A stretch of DNA of 64,000 nt from Yoonia maritima (GTDB taxonomy: Bacteria > Pseudomonadota > Alphaproteobacteria > Rhodobacterales > Rhodobacteraceae). Positions 46,467 to 55,123 of this stretch are shown in pieces (within the stretch, counting starts at the first letter, position 1; each line of letters opens with the position of its first letter). The notes under the pieces are model-generated. The model was not told the DNA's origin. It did no database searches and saw only the letters and a program-made list of their open reading frames with translations. The DNA lies in NCBI RefSeq assembly GCF_003003285.1, contig NZ_PVTP01000004.1:1-64000 (forward strand), in the 5' to 3' direction. A program made the position numbers and the translations under genes.

Positions 46467-47332
46467 GTCCGCCGTTCCAATGCGCCATAAAGCCAAAGCA
46501 GGGCAGTCGTTGCAGGTTGTCCCGTGTGATGGGTTTGAAATTGCCAACCTGTGGTCCGGGCCAAATGCGTCAGCCTATCTTTACGCTCGGCCAATCGGTC
46601 GAGGTAACGCTGTTTTAGATCACCGGCTTTGAGCGTTTCATGTTCCAACGCGCCTGTCATCGAGGTGAAGATCGTGCGCCCGTCAAAGGGGAAGTCTTCT
46701 TCTTGCGGATCAAGGACCTGCAAAAGCGCACCGCGCACGCCACGGTCGGCAGCGCGCAGCAGGGCTTCTTCTACGGGTGCGATGTCCCCTAAAAAGTCGC
46801 TGATAAACAGTGCGCGCGAATGCGGTAGCATGCCTTGGGTCTCTGGTGCGCCATAATCATGGTCACTGTCCTCAGAAAGGATCTGCGCCATTTGCATGAT
46901 CTGGGCTTCACCGCGACGCGGTGGCAGGCGTAACCCAGTTAGACCGACCCGTTCGCCGCCACGAATAAGCAAAATCGCCGTTGCCAACCCCAGCATCCGG
47001 GCGCGGTTGCCTTTGCTCGGAAGATCGCCGGACTGGAAGCCCATTGATGCCGCTTGATCAACCCACAGCAAGATCGACTGCGCGATCTGCCATTCCTTGT
47101 CCTGAACAAAATTAGAGTCTGATCGAGCAGACCGCCGCCAATCGATGCTACGTGCAGCGTCGGTTGGTTGCGCAGGTCGGTATTGCCAAAATGTATCTCC
47201 CACACCCGCGCGCCGCCGCCCGTGGTCACCCAACAATACGGTTGAAGCCAGATGTTCTGCCTCGGCCAAAAGCGCGGGCAGCGGCGCGGCCAAGCTTTCG
47301 GCGTCGGCGCGGAGGTTCAGCGGTGCAGTCAT
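46463..47332 (-). CDS. DUF58 domain protein
   Basis: A 289-residue protein with the DUF58 signature YRPAQPTDAARSIDWRRSARSD near residue 50 and a following VWA-like region (SILLWVDQAASMGFQS). These proteins are standard partners of MoxR ATPases, possibly as clients or adaptors in chaperone-assisted assembly of VWA proteins. It overlaps the MoxR gene stop (47329-47332) and the DUF4159 start by 4 bases. Confidence 0.92.
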   Translation of the reverse strand: MTAPLNLRADAESLAAPLPALLAEAEHLASTVLLGDHGRRRAGVGDTFWQYRPAQPTDAARSIDWRRSARSDSNFVQDKEWQIAQSILLWVDQAASMGFQSGDLPSKGNRARMLGLATAILLIRGGERVGLTGLRLPPRRGEAQIMQMAQILSEDSDHDYGAPETQGMLPHSRALFISDFLGDIAPVEEALLRAADRGVRGALLQVLDPQEEDFPFDGRTIFTSMTGALEHETLKAGDLKQRYLDRLAERKDRLTHLARTTGWQFQTHHTGQPATTALLWLYGALERRT

Positions 47333-48333
47333 GCGGCGGTTGCGACCTCGGTCACTTGGGTCGCAACGGTATTGATAATATCGGCAATGCTTTCGCCACG
47401 CGCGCGGGCGGCAAAGGATAACGCCATGCGGTGTTCAAGAACCGGAACAGCCATTGCGCGGACATCTTCGGCCGATGGTGCAAGCCGCCCATCAAGCAGT
47501 GCTTGGGCACGTACGGTCAGCATCAGCGCTTGCGCGGCACGCGGGCCTGGGCCCCAGCTGACATTCTGGCGGATAATATCCGGTGCATCCTCATCAGGAC
47601 GACAGGCGCGGACAAGATCAAGGATCATTTCGACGATATTGTCGCCTACAGGCATACGGCGCAGCAGGGCTTGGGCCTCAAGCAGCTCTTGGGCGGTGAA
47701 CACTGGTGTCGCTTCTGCCTCGGCTACGCCAGTGGTTGCGATCAGAATGTCGCGCTCTGTTTGGCGATCTGGATAGGGCACGTCGATTTGGACAAGGAAA
47801 CGGTCAAGCTGCGCTTCGGGTAGAGGGTAGGTGCCTTCTTGTTCAATCGGGTTTTGCGTCGCGAGCACATGGAACGGTTCACCCAGCGGGCGGTGTTCAC
47901 CCGCGATGGTGACTTCTTTTTCTTGCATCGCCTGCAGTAGCGCGGATTGCGTACGGGGGGACGCACGGTTGATTTCGTCAGCCATCAACAGTTGGCAGAA
48001 AATCGGCCCCTCGATAAAGCGAAAGTTGCGTGCGCCACCTTCTGCTGTTTCCAGAACCTCAGACCCGAGAATATCGGCGGGCATCAGATCGGGTGTAAAT
48101 TGAATGCGGTTCCCGTTAAGGCCCATCACCGTCGATAGCGTATCGACAAGACGCGTTTTGCCAAGGCCGGGCAGGCCGATCAAAACGGCGTGGCCCCCGC
48201 AGATAAGCGAGGTCAAAGTCAGATCAACAACACGGGGCTGGCCAATGAAGCGCGCGGCGATACTGCTGCGTGCGTCTTGCAGCTTTGCGCCCAGACTTTC
48301 AATTTGGGCGACAAGATCGGCGAGATCGGCCAT
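47329..48333 (-). CDS. MoxR-family AAA+ ATPase
   Basis: A 334-residue AAA+ chaperone-like ATPase. Walker A is GLPGLGKT (near residue 54) and Walker B LLMADEINRASPRTQSALLQAMQE. The sensor and arginine finger region is in PLPEAQLDRFLVQIDVPYP. It is the first gene of a four-gene operon with DUF58, DUF4159 and amidotransferase-fold proteins. By analogy with MoxR-VWA pairs it probably remodels or metallates the VWA-type partners. The divergent promoter is shared with the DUF1285 gene. Confidence 0.94.
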   Translation of the reverse strand: MADLADLVAQIESLGAKLQDARSSIAARFIGQPRVVDLTLTSLICGGHAVLIGLPGLGKTRLVDTLSTVMGLNGNRIQFTPDLMPADILGSEVLETAEGGARNFRFIEGPIFCQLLMADEINRASPRTQSALLQAMQEKEVTIAGEHRPLGEPFHVLATQNPIEQEGTYPLPEAQLDRFLVQIDVPYPDRQTERDILIATTGVAEAEATPVFTAQELLEAQALLRRMPVGDNIVEMILDLVRACRPDEDAPDIIRQNVSWGPGPRAAQALMLTVRAQALLDGRLAPSAEDVRAMAVPVLEHRMALSFAARARGESIADIINTVATQVTEVATAA

Positions 48334-48391
48334 GACTTTCCTCCGGTTGAACTATATCTGTCTATACCAACAGATATTCGAACGAACCCCA

Positions 48392-48979
48392 ATGGCAAAA
48401 TCAATGAGCACACAAAAGATTGTGACCCCATCGGCCGAAAGCATCGCGAAAAGCGCGCGAGCCGCCCAAAAAGGCGGTTTACCCCCGGTTCATCTGTGGA
48501 ATCCGCCGCATTGCGGGCATATCGACATGCGGATCGCGCGGGATGGGACGTGGTTTTATATGGGTACGCCCATTGGTCGGCCGGAGCTGGTGCGCCTGTT
48601 TTCGACGATTCTACGCAAAGACGGCGACGACTATGTACTGGTTACTCCGGTTGAAAAGGTCGGAATTACGGTCGATGACGCACCCTTTGTTGCAGTCGAT
48701 TTCGACGTGGTTGAAGGCGCACTGGTCTTCGAAACGAATGTTGGGGACAGTGTGAAAGCAGGCCCCGATCATCCAATCCGGGTTGTGCGTGATACTGACA
48801 CAGGCGAACCCAGCCCATACGTACACATCCGCGCGAACCTTGAGGCGTTGATCGATCGCAAGTCATTTTACCGGCTTGTCGATATTGGTGAGAAAGCCCC
48901 GCATGACGGTGATGAATGGTTTGGCGTGCGATCAGGTGGTGTGTTCTTTCCCATCGTTCCAGCAAGCGATTTGGATTAG
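48392..48979 (+). CDS. DUF1285 protein
   Basis: A 195-residue soluble protein of the DUF1285 family, with two related halves. The motifs HLWNPPHCGHIDMRIARDGTWFYMGTPIGR and FYRLVDIGEKAPHDGDEWFGVRSGG are typical. Function is unknown; known structures show a two-domain fold. The ATG at 48392 is chosen (with a second ATG at 48404). It is divergent from moxR. Confidence 0.9.
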   Translation: MAKSMSTQKIVTPSAESIAKSARAAQKGGLPPVHLWNPPHCGHIDMRIARDGTWFYMGTPIGRPELVRLFSTILRKDGDDYVLVTPVEKVGITVDDAPFVAVDFDVVEGALVFETNVGDSVKAGPDHPIRVVRDTDTGEPSPYVHIRANLEALIDRKSFYRLVDIGEKAPHDGDEWFGVRSGGVFFPIVPASDLD

Positions 48980-49292
48980 CGCGGCGTCAAATGCCAGATA
49001 GTTTCAGTGGCGGGTGTCGTTCCGCGCGTGCACGTCATCTTTTGAGATTGAAAACGGCGGTCCATGCGCGGCGGACTGATCATATTCGAAGGTCAGGAGC
49101 AGTGGACGACAGGCCCGTAAGGTGCGACGTATAAATCACCCGCATTTGGTTGGTCGGCTAAATCCGGCATAACGGAACCTTGAAGGCGGCCTGCGCCAAA
49201 GTTTGCTCTGTTGGGGCGGAGTCGACTTTTAATACTACATTGGGGCTATAAGATCGGATGACCATTTGCGGTGAACGCTGCGAATGGTCTGG
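48980..49292. other. Intergenic region with no recognised gene
   Basis: About 310 bases. I see no coding frame of note. The right end (49260-49289) holds the hairpin listed separately. Confidence 0.4.
49260..49289 (-). terminator. Hairpin downstream of the exonuclease gene
   Basis: A 10-bp stem (GACCATTTGC / GCGAATGGTC, one G-U pair) with a 10-base loop, 4 bases from the exonuclease stop. No U tract follows. Confidence 0.5.
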
Positions 49293-49925
49293 TTACCAAA
49301 AATCGAAAACCAGCTGTCGATTTGGATTTAGCAACTTGATTTCTGCACCTAAGGAGATCTCGGCTTTAAATATGACCTCAGCGGCCGCACGCGCGTCTTC
49401 TCCGGCATCATGGTGTCGGAATTGAAGCCCAAGTTCTTGTCTAAGGTTGGCTAAGCCATGTCCTCCATTTCCACGAAATTCTGGCCATGCTTTACGTGCG
49501 ACAGAAACACTATCTATCCAAATCGATTTCAAGATGGGCAGCTGGGCAAGCCGACACGCGGCGTCAAATGATTTTTCATCAAAGCGGCTGTGCTGGACAA
49601 GCGGGTGCGTTTCAAGAACGCGGCGCAGTTCTGGCAAGGCTTCCACAAATGTTGGCGCATCTTTTACAGTTTCGGCGTCGATCCCGTGTAGTCGTGTATT
49701 GCTCTCTGCGAAACGCATGCAAGGATCAATATAGGTACTGTAAGTCTCGATAGAGTGATCGAAGCGAACGAAGGCCAAACCGATCTGACAGATGCTCGCT
49801 ACGTCGTACGCAGCTGTCTCCACATCAACGGCAATGAATCTGAACGGACCATTTTCCGGCGGTGTGAACTGAAAATGGCTTGGCATGTTGGTGAGGGCGT
49901 CGTTCATCATGCTAAAGACTGTCAT
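49293..49925 (-). CDS. DEDDh-family 3'-5' exonuclease
   Basis: A 210-residue DnaQ-like exonuclease. Exo I is FIAVDVETAA (D and E), Exo II HSRFDEKSF, and Exo III HHDAGEDARAAAEV with the catalytic His-Asp pair. It lacks a polymerase-binding tail, so it may be a free-standing repair or RNA-trimming nuclease. ATGs at 49925, 49910 and 49907 and a GTG at 49949 are in frame; none has a strong ribosome site, so the N-terminus is uncertain by a few residues. Confidence 0.85.
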   Translation of the reverse strand: MTVFSMMNDALTNMPSHFQFTPPENGPFRFIAVDVETAAYDVASICQIGLAFVRFDHSIETYSTYIDPCMRFAESNTRLHGIDAETVKDAPTFVEALPELRRVLETHPLVQHSRFDEKSFDAACRLAQLPILKSIWIDSVSVARKAWPEFRGNGGHGLANLRQELGLQFRHHDAGEDARAAAEVIFKAEISLGAEIKLLNPNRQLVFDFW

Positions 49926-50120
49926 GCTTTTTGGGCTTGTACAAAGCACTTTTGACTTTCATGGCCTTAAGGAGTGATCGCCGTCTAATACTGATGATAT
50001 TTGGCCTTTGGGGATAGATTTAAGCCGATTTTTAGGCTTTTGTTTTGAGTTCCGTTCGCCAAAGGCGTGATAATTACTATCGAAACAGCGAGGAGGAATT
50101 TCGCGAGTATGGCGCCGCGC

Positions 50121-51059
50121 TTATAACTCAGGCTGTACTTTTTGTTTCAAAAGCATCGGACCGTAAATGGCAACGAAGCCCGCGAACCCAATGATCTAAA
50201 ACAATGCGGTTGCTTCCAACAAGGGAGTCCTGACTGATAGAATTGCATCAGCTGCAAACCGCGCGACGACCGACATTATTAGCATTGCGTAAAGAAATGC
50301 CGTTCCTGTTCCTGCATGAAGCTATCGCCCAGAGTGCCCCAGTGATGCGCGTGTCATGACACCAATGGTCATCAGGCCGATCGCGCCTGCGGTCCATATG
50401 TGTAAGGCTGCTGCGGGGCTGACAAACGCTGGGCGAAGAATACTTGTGCCCGTTGCAAGTGCACCGATAGGTACAAATGCATAGGCGGCATGTAGAATCC
50501 AAACCAGCGGCTCGGCAACTGTCTTGAAACCCTTCCAACGGAGCAGCCTCACGATGTGCAAGCAACCAATCGCGATAAGTGCCACGCCAACAATGATATG
50601 GTCCGGGATGGCAGCCCAAGCGAGAAGTGCCGCTACTGAAACCAATAGTACAACCTTATCAAACCGTTGAATTGGCGGTGTTGGTAAGGTGTTGTGCCCG
50701 CGTTTGACCACCCAGTTGCGGGTAAAGGAGGGCGTGACCTTGCCGCCGATCAACATGATGAGGACGAGCGAGACAGCGAGCGCCAGCCGGAGCCCGTACC
50801 CTTGGCTTGCGTTTCCTTTCTGCGCGCCCTCGAGGTGGAAAAGGGCATTTGCAGCAATGAAAGCCCCAATGAGGATCACGACTGGTAGGTTCGCCCATTT
50901 TTTGCCTGCAACGATTTCGCGCAAGATCATAGCCCAAAGGACGCTGAGGAACGACAGATCGGTCACCGTAACAAGTGATAGTGGTAAGTATGCGGATGCT
51001 CCGATGGCAAGCCGCCCAGGTAGCCAAAGGCCGGAAAGCCCTGCCAAGGGCCTGCACAC
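50121..51059 (-). pseudogene. nnrS: nnrS pseudogene (NO-related membrane haem protein)
   Basis: A frame of 245 residues (50322-51059) is clearly NnrS: GRLAIGASAYLPLSLVT, TPSFTRNW and GVMTRASLGHSGR, with several hydrophobic helices. Translation in the same frame past the TAG at 50322-50324 continues as LHAGTGTAFLYAM and RFAAD; it meets a second in-frame TAG after ATALF (probably a former Trp) and reaches a final TAA at 50121. Thus the C-terminus is present but cut by two stops. The first 85-100 residues expected for NnrS are missing where the gene abuts the nirV fragment. NnrS is linked to nitric-oxide metabolism and denitrification. Confidence 0.88.
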
Positions 51060-51094
51060 AGCGATTGCGCGCGCCGAACGGGCATGACGAAAGA

Positions 51095-51565
51095 GAAACG
51101 CCGGCTACTGGCCTCGCCTACCCTGATGTCAGCCAGTATCTGGCTTGGATCAATCGCGAAACACGTCAAAACTTTCGCCTGCCATCGTTGCGCGAATGGG
51201 AGTTTATGGCAGCCGAGGTTCTGCCGCATACGCCCGACCCGATATTTGTAAACCCGGACCTGACATGGGCTTCAACCTATTTGCTAGAACCACAAACTAA
51301 ACGCGCTTTGCGTTTGCAAGGTGCACTTGCAACAACATCTCAGGGGATAGTCGACTTAAATGGCAGTGTTTGGGAATGGACCTCTGATTGCTACGCGGGG
51401 GCTGCGGTGGGACTCGTTTCCAACGACCGCTGTCCCGCGTACTTTGTCGGCGGCGAACACATTGCTGCGGTGCCATTCTTGGTGCGCGACCCAGCTCGGG
51501 GAGGATGCGCAGTCGGCGCGCCTCCAGCCCATTTGTGGATGCGGCTCGTGTCCGATAAACTGTAG
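51095..51565 (+). pseudogene. nirV: 3' fragment of a nirV-like gene (SUMF1/FGE-fold protein)
   Basis: About 157 codons match the C-terminal part of NirV, a formylglycine-generating-enzyme-fold protein found next to nitrite reductase genes. Recognisable segments are FRLPSLREWEFMAA, VDLNGSVWEWTSDCY, FFVGGEHIAA-like YFVGGEHIAAVPFLVRDPARGGC and AVGAPPAHLWMRLV. The N-terminal half is absent; upstream sequence instead belongs to the nnrS pseudogene read on the other strand. There is no start codon with a ribosome site in the right place. I infer that a deletion joined the two genes. Confidence 0.85.
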
Positions 51566-51799
51566 TTCGTTTAGATAATATGAATGTACAGCAACAATAA
51601 TTACAAAGTCCTTAAAGTCTGTTCCGCTAAGCACTCAAAAGGGCACCGTTAAATGGCCGGTAAGTCCCTCATCGCGGTCATCCGTTTCGTTGCCTACGAA
51701 TGACTACTCTCACGGTGATATACGCACCACCAGTTCTCGACTTTCAATTTCAAGCCGTGGAAACAGAAAGGTGTTCACATTCCTGTCGCGGCATAAAGT
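51566..51799. other. Decayed spacer between nirV fragment and repeat-protein fragment
   Basis: About 230 bases with no recognised gene; short frames only. It belongs to the run of gene remnants. Confidence 0.4.
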
Positions 51800-52100
51800 C
51801 GACAGACTGACACGCAAGACATCTTGAACACGGTCGTCAACATCAATGATGCCCCCACCGGGTCTGTCATGATCTCAGGGACCGCAACCGAAGACGAGAC
51901 GCTCACCGCATCCAATACAAAACACTGGCGAACGAAGATGGGCTGGGCACTGTCAGCTATCAGTGGCTGCACGATGGCGTCGCAATTCTTGGCTCAATTG
52001 ACGCAACATACCGGCTAACTTTGGATGATGGCAGCGCGAGTATCGGCGTGCGTGCCACCTACATTGACGGTCAACGGGTTTTTGAACACCCTTTTTCAGT
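51800..52100 (+). pseudogene. Frameshifted fragment of a VCBS/cadherin-like repeat protein
   Basis: Reading one frame gives TVVNINDAPTGSVMISGTATEDETLTASN. A single-base frameshift near 51921 then gives TLANEDGLGTVSYQWLHDGVAI, ATYRLTLDDGSASIGV and YIDGQ. This is the classic repeat of large secreted calcium-binding (RTX/hemolysin-type, VCBS/cadherin-like) adhesins. Only about one repeat is left, with no start and no secretion signal. A relic of a giant surface protein. Confidence 0.8.
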
Positions 52101-52105
52101 CAGGT

Positions 52106-53245
52106 CTAGAGTAAGTCACGTTGTGCAAGGTTGCGCATCAAGTGGCTAATCCCAAAGCGCCATTCGGGGCAATGTGTCGATAGTTGAACGGTGTTGCAGA
52201 GTTCGCCAAGTTTCGGTGATGAAATTTTGACCTCATCGCCTAGCTTATGGGTGAACCCTTCGCCTGGCACATCACGGTCCTGAGTTGGTGCAAAAAGGGT
52301 GCCCAAAAACAGCATGAACCCGTCGGGGTATTGGTGGTGGCGTCCGATGACCTGTTGCACAAGGTCTGAAGGGGCGCGACTGATTTCCGTCATCGAAGAT
52401 GTGCCATGCATGACAAACCCGTCCTGCGTTCCTGTGACTGTCATATCGAGTTCCGCAGCCCCCACATCATCCATGCCAAAATCCGCGTCAAAGAGGCGGA
52501 TCATCGGACCGATTGAGCACGAAGCATTGTTGTCCTTAGCTTTAGACAGCAACAAGGCGGATCGGCCTTCGACATCGCGCAGGTTGACATCATTGCCTAA
52601 GGTGGCTCCGACGATTTTGCCCTTGGATGAGACGGTCAAGACGACCTCTGGCTCCGGGTTGTTCCAATCGGATATCGGGTGCAAACCCACTTCTGCCCCA
52701 TGCCCAACTGCTGACAAGGTCTGCGCCTTTGAAAAGACTTCGGCGTCCGGGCCGATGCCGACCTCAAGGTATTGCGACCATAGTCCTTCTTTGATCAGGG
52801 CTGCCTTGATCTGCTCTGCATCTTTCGAGCCCGCTTTTACGTTCTTGAGGTTATCGCCAATTAACGCGCCAATGTTGTCGCGGATGGCGTTTGCCTTTTG
52901 CGGGTCGCCGGCAGCTTGTTCTTCGATCACGCGCTCCACCATGGAATTGGCAAATGTGACGCCGCAAGCTTTGATTGCCTGTAGGTCACACGGTGCCAGA
53001 ATGTGCGTTTGCGAATAGTCGCCCACTGCGGCTCTCTCGATACTGGCTACGGTACCTACCGCAATGCCTTCGATTGACGACACATACGCAGCTGGATGGG
53101 GCATTTCGCAGATGTCACGTACCAAGGGTGCGGCTTTTGTGGTGATATCGACAAAGTACCCGTCGCGTATCGTGACCACAATTGGGCCGTGGGCCTTTGC
53201 GTCCCAAACGCGCCCAAGCCAGACTCCGTTTTCATCCAAATTCAT
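52106..53245 (-). CDS. Fumarylacetoacetate hydrolase family protein
   Basis: A 379-residue FAH-family enzyme. The C-terminal FAH barrel carries the metal ligands in NNPEPEVVLTVSSKGKIVGATLGNDVNLRDVEGRS, followed by LPKAKD-like LLSKAKDNNASCSIGPMI. In sugar-acid operons, members act as 2-keto-3-deoxy-sugar acid dehydratases or aldolases. Next to an IlvD/Edd dehydratase and a sugar ABC transporter this fits 2-keto-3-deoxy-pentonate dehydration or cleavage, but the exact substrate cannot be read. It is the last gene of the operon. Confidence 0.85.
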   Translation of the reverse strand: MNLDENGVWLGRVWDAKAHGPIVVTIRDGYFVDITTKAAPLVRDICEMPHPAAYVSSIEGIAVGTVASIERAAVGDYSQTHILAPCDLQAIKACGVTFANSMVERVIEEQAAGDPQKANAIRDNIGALIGDNLKNVKAGSKDAEQIKAALIKEGLWSQYLEVGIGPDAEVFSKAQTLSAVGHGAEVGLHPISDWNNPEPEVVLTVSSKGKIVGATLGNDVNLRDVEGRSALLLSKAKDNNASCSIGPMIRLFDADFGMDDVGAAELDMTVTGTQDGFVMHGTSSMTEISRAPSDLVQQVIGRHHQYPDGFMLFLGTLFAPTQDRDVPGEGFTHKLGDEVKISSPKLGELCNTVQLSTHCPEWRFGISHLMRNLAQRDLL

Positions 53246-53284
53246 ATCTTATCGATCCTTTTTGTAGCAAATATTATCTTCGTA

Positions 53285-55078
53285 TCAATGGCTGTCGCGG
53301 GGCTTGTGCTGCCTGATCTTTTGATACGAAGTCGCAAATTCAAGACATCCGCCGTCTGACAATTGACCGACATTCGCGCGGTAGATTTCCTGCCAAGGGG
53401 TCTGGTTTATCAGGTCAGGTGGGGTCCAATCGTCTAACCGTTTTTGCCATTCATCAGGATCGACAAGCGCATTCAGTGTTCGGTTTTCAAGATCCATCCG
53501 AACCCTGTCGCCCGTCTGCAATACCGCAAGCCCACCGCCCACCGCCGCCTCCGGCGACGCATTGAGCACCGACGGGCTTTCTGATGTGCCTGATTGGCGA
53601 CCGTCACCTACCGTTGGCAAATGTTTGACACCTGCCTTTAGCAGCGCGTCAGGCGGCTGCATGTTCACTACTTCTGCGGATCCCGGATATCCAACGCAGC
53701 CCGCACCTCGCATGAACAGGATCGTGTTTTCATCGATGTTCAAAGTCGGATCATTAATGGTTGCGTGATAATGTTCAGGACCTTCAAAAACCACTGCTCG
53801 CGCCTCGAACACATTCTTGGAGTCGGGCTTATTGAGGAACCGACTACGGAATTCGTCTGAAATCACGCTGGTTTTCATCAAGGCAGAGTCGAACAAGTTA
53901 CCTGAAATAACCATAAACCCGGCGTTTTCTCGTAGCGGCGCGGCAGTGGTCATAATGACATCGTGATCAAGGCTCCGCGTATCTGCCAAGGTTGCCCCCA
54001 ACGTCTGGCCAGACACGGTCATCACATCAAGATGGAGCATGTCGGCCTGCCGCATTTCGCCCATGACAGCTGGCACACCGCCAGCACGGAAGAACCGTTC
54101 GCCAAGGTATTTTCCTGCGGGCTGCATATTGACCAACAGTGGCAGGTCGAAGCCATGTGTCTGCCAGTCGAGGATGTCCAAATCGACGCCAACGTGTCGG
54201 GCGATGGCCTGCAAATGCGGCGGCGCGTTCGTCGATCCGCCAATTGCGGTTGCAACTTTGATCGCGTTTTCAAAAGCTTTGCGCGTCATCACCTTTGATG
54301 GCGTCAAATCCTCATGAACCATGGCTACGATCCGTTTACCTGTCTCATAAGCCATGTGCATACGTTCGCGGAACGGAGCGGGAATGGCAGCGCATCCGGG
54401 CAGGCTCATGCCCAAGGCTTCGGCCAGCGCATTCATTGTGCTCGCGGTGCCCATGGTGTTGCAATGGCCTAAAGATGGGGCCGACGCGCAGGCGCGGTGG
54501 ATGAATTCTTCGTAATCAATAGTGCCTTCGGCCAAAAGACGGCGACTTTCCCAGATGATCGTACCTGAGCCCGCCAATTCTCCCTTCCACCAGCCATCTA
54601 GCATCGGTCCGCCAGAAAGTACGATGGCGGGTAAATCCACAGTGGCAGCCCCCATCAGCATAGCGGGAGTAGTCTTGTCGCAGCCGGTCGTTAGAACGAC
54701 CCCATCCAACGGGTACCCATGCAAAACCTCTACTAGACCCAGATAGGCCAGATTGCGATCAAGTGCCGCTGTCGGGCGCTTGCCGTTTTCGTGAATGGGG
54801 TGAACGGGAAACTCCATCGGGATACCGCCGCCGTCGCGAATGCCCTCCTTGATCCGGTCCATAAGAAACACATGAATTTTGTTGCAAGGCGTCAGATCTG
54901 ATCCGGTTTGGGCGACGCCGATGATCGGACGACCGGATCGAAGCTCTTCACTGGTGTAATCGCTGTTCTGATAGCGTTCGAGATGAAGCGCAGTCATGCC
55001 AGGATTGTCACGATTGTCGAACCAATCTCTTGACCGCAGTCTTACATCGTTTGTCTCTTTTGGCGATTGGTCTGTCAT
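53285..55078 (-). CDS. IlvD/Edd-family sugar-acid dehydratase
   Basis: A 597-residue Fe-S dehydratase. Cysteines likely to hold the cluster are in SDLTPCNKIH, TTGCDKTTPAMLMGA and SLGHCNTMGTAST. GGSTNAPPHLQAIARHVG completes the signature. Length and sequence resemble arabonate/xylonate dehydratases rather than amino acid dihydroxyacid dehydratase. It converts a sugar acid to 2-keto-3-deoxy acid. The ATG at 55078 is chosen; GTG at 55090 is an option, neither with a strong ribosome site. It lies 45 bases downstream of the permease genes. Confidence 0.88.
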   Translation of the reverse strand: MTDQSPKETNDVRLRSRDWFDNRDNPGMTALHLERYQNSDYTSEELRSGRPIIGVAQTGSDLTPCNKIHVFLMDRIKEGIRDGGGIPMEFPVHPIHENGKRPTAALDRNLAYLGLVEVLHGYPLDGVVLTTGCDKTTPAMLMGAATVDLPAIVLSGGPMLDGWWKGELAGSGTIIWESRRLLAEGTIDYEEFIHRACASAPSLGHCNTMGTASTMNALAEALGMSLPGCAAIPAPFRERMHMAYETGKRIVAMVHEDLTPSKVMTRKAFENAIKVATAIGGSTNAPPHLQAIARHVGVDLDILDWQTHGFDLPLLVNMQPAGKYLGERFFRAGGVPAVMGEMRQADMLHLDVMTVSGQTLGATLADTRSLDHDVIMTTAAPLRENAGFMVISGNLFDSALMKTSVISDEFRSRFLNKPDSKNVFEARAVVFEGPEHYHATINDPTLNIDENTILFMRGAGCVGYPGSAEVVNMQPPDALLKAGVKHLPTVGDGRQSGTSESPSVLNASPEAAVGGGLAVLQTGDRVRMDLENRTLNALVDPDEWQKRLDDWTPPDLINQTPWQEIYRANVGQLSDGGCLEFATSYQKIRQHKPRDSH

Positions 55079-55123
55079 CAGATTGTCCACAGTATAAAGA
55101 AAAGGATTGGGTGGAAGGCGCGC

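Noticed and set aside
50022..50046. Hairpin AAGCC / GGCTT with T-rich tail near the nnrS relic
   Set aside because: Only five base pairs and in decayed sequence; too weak to call a terminator.
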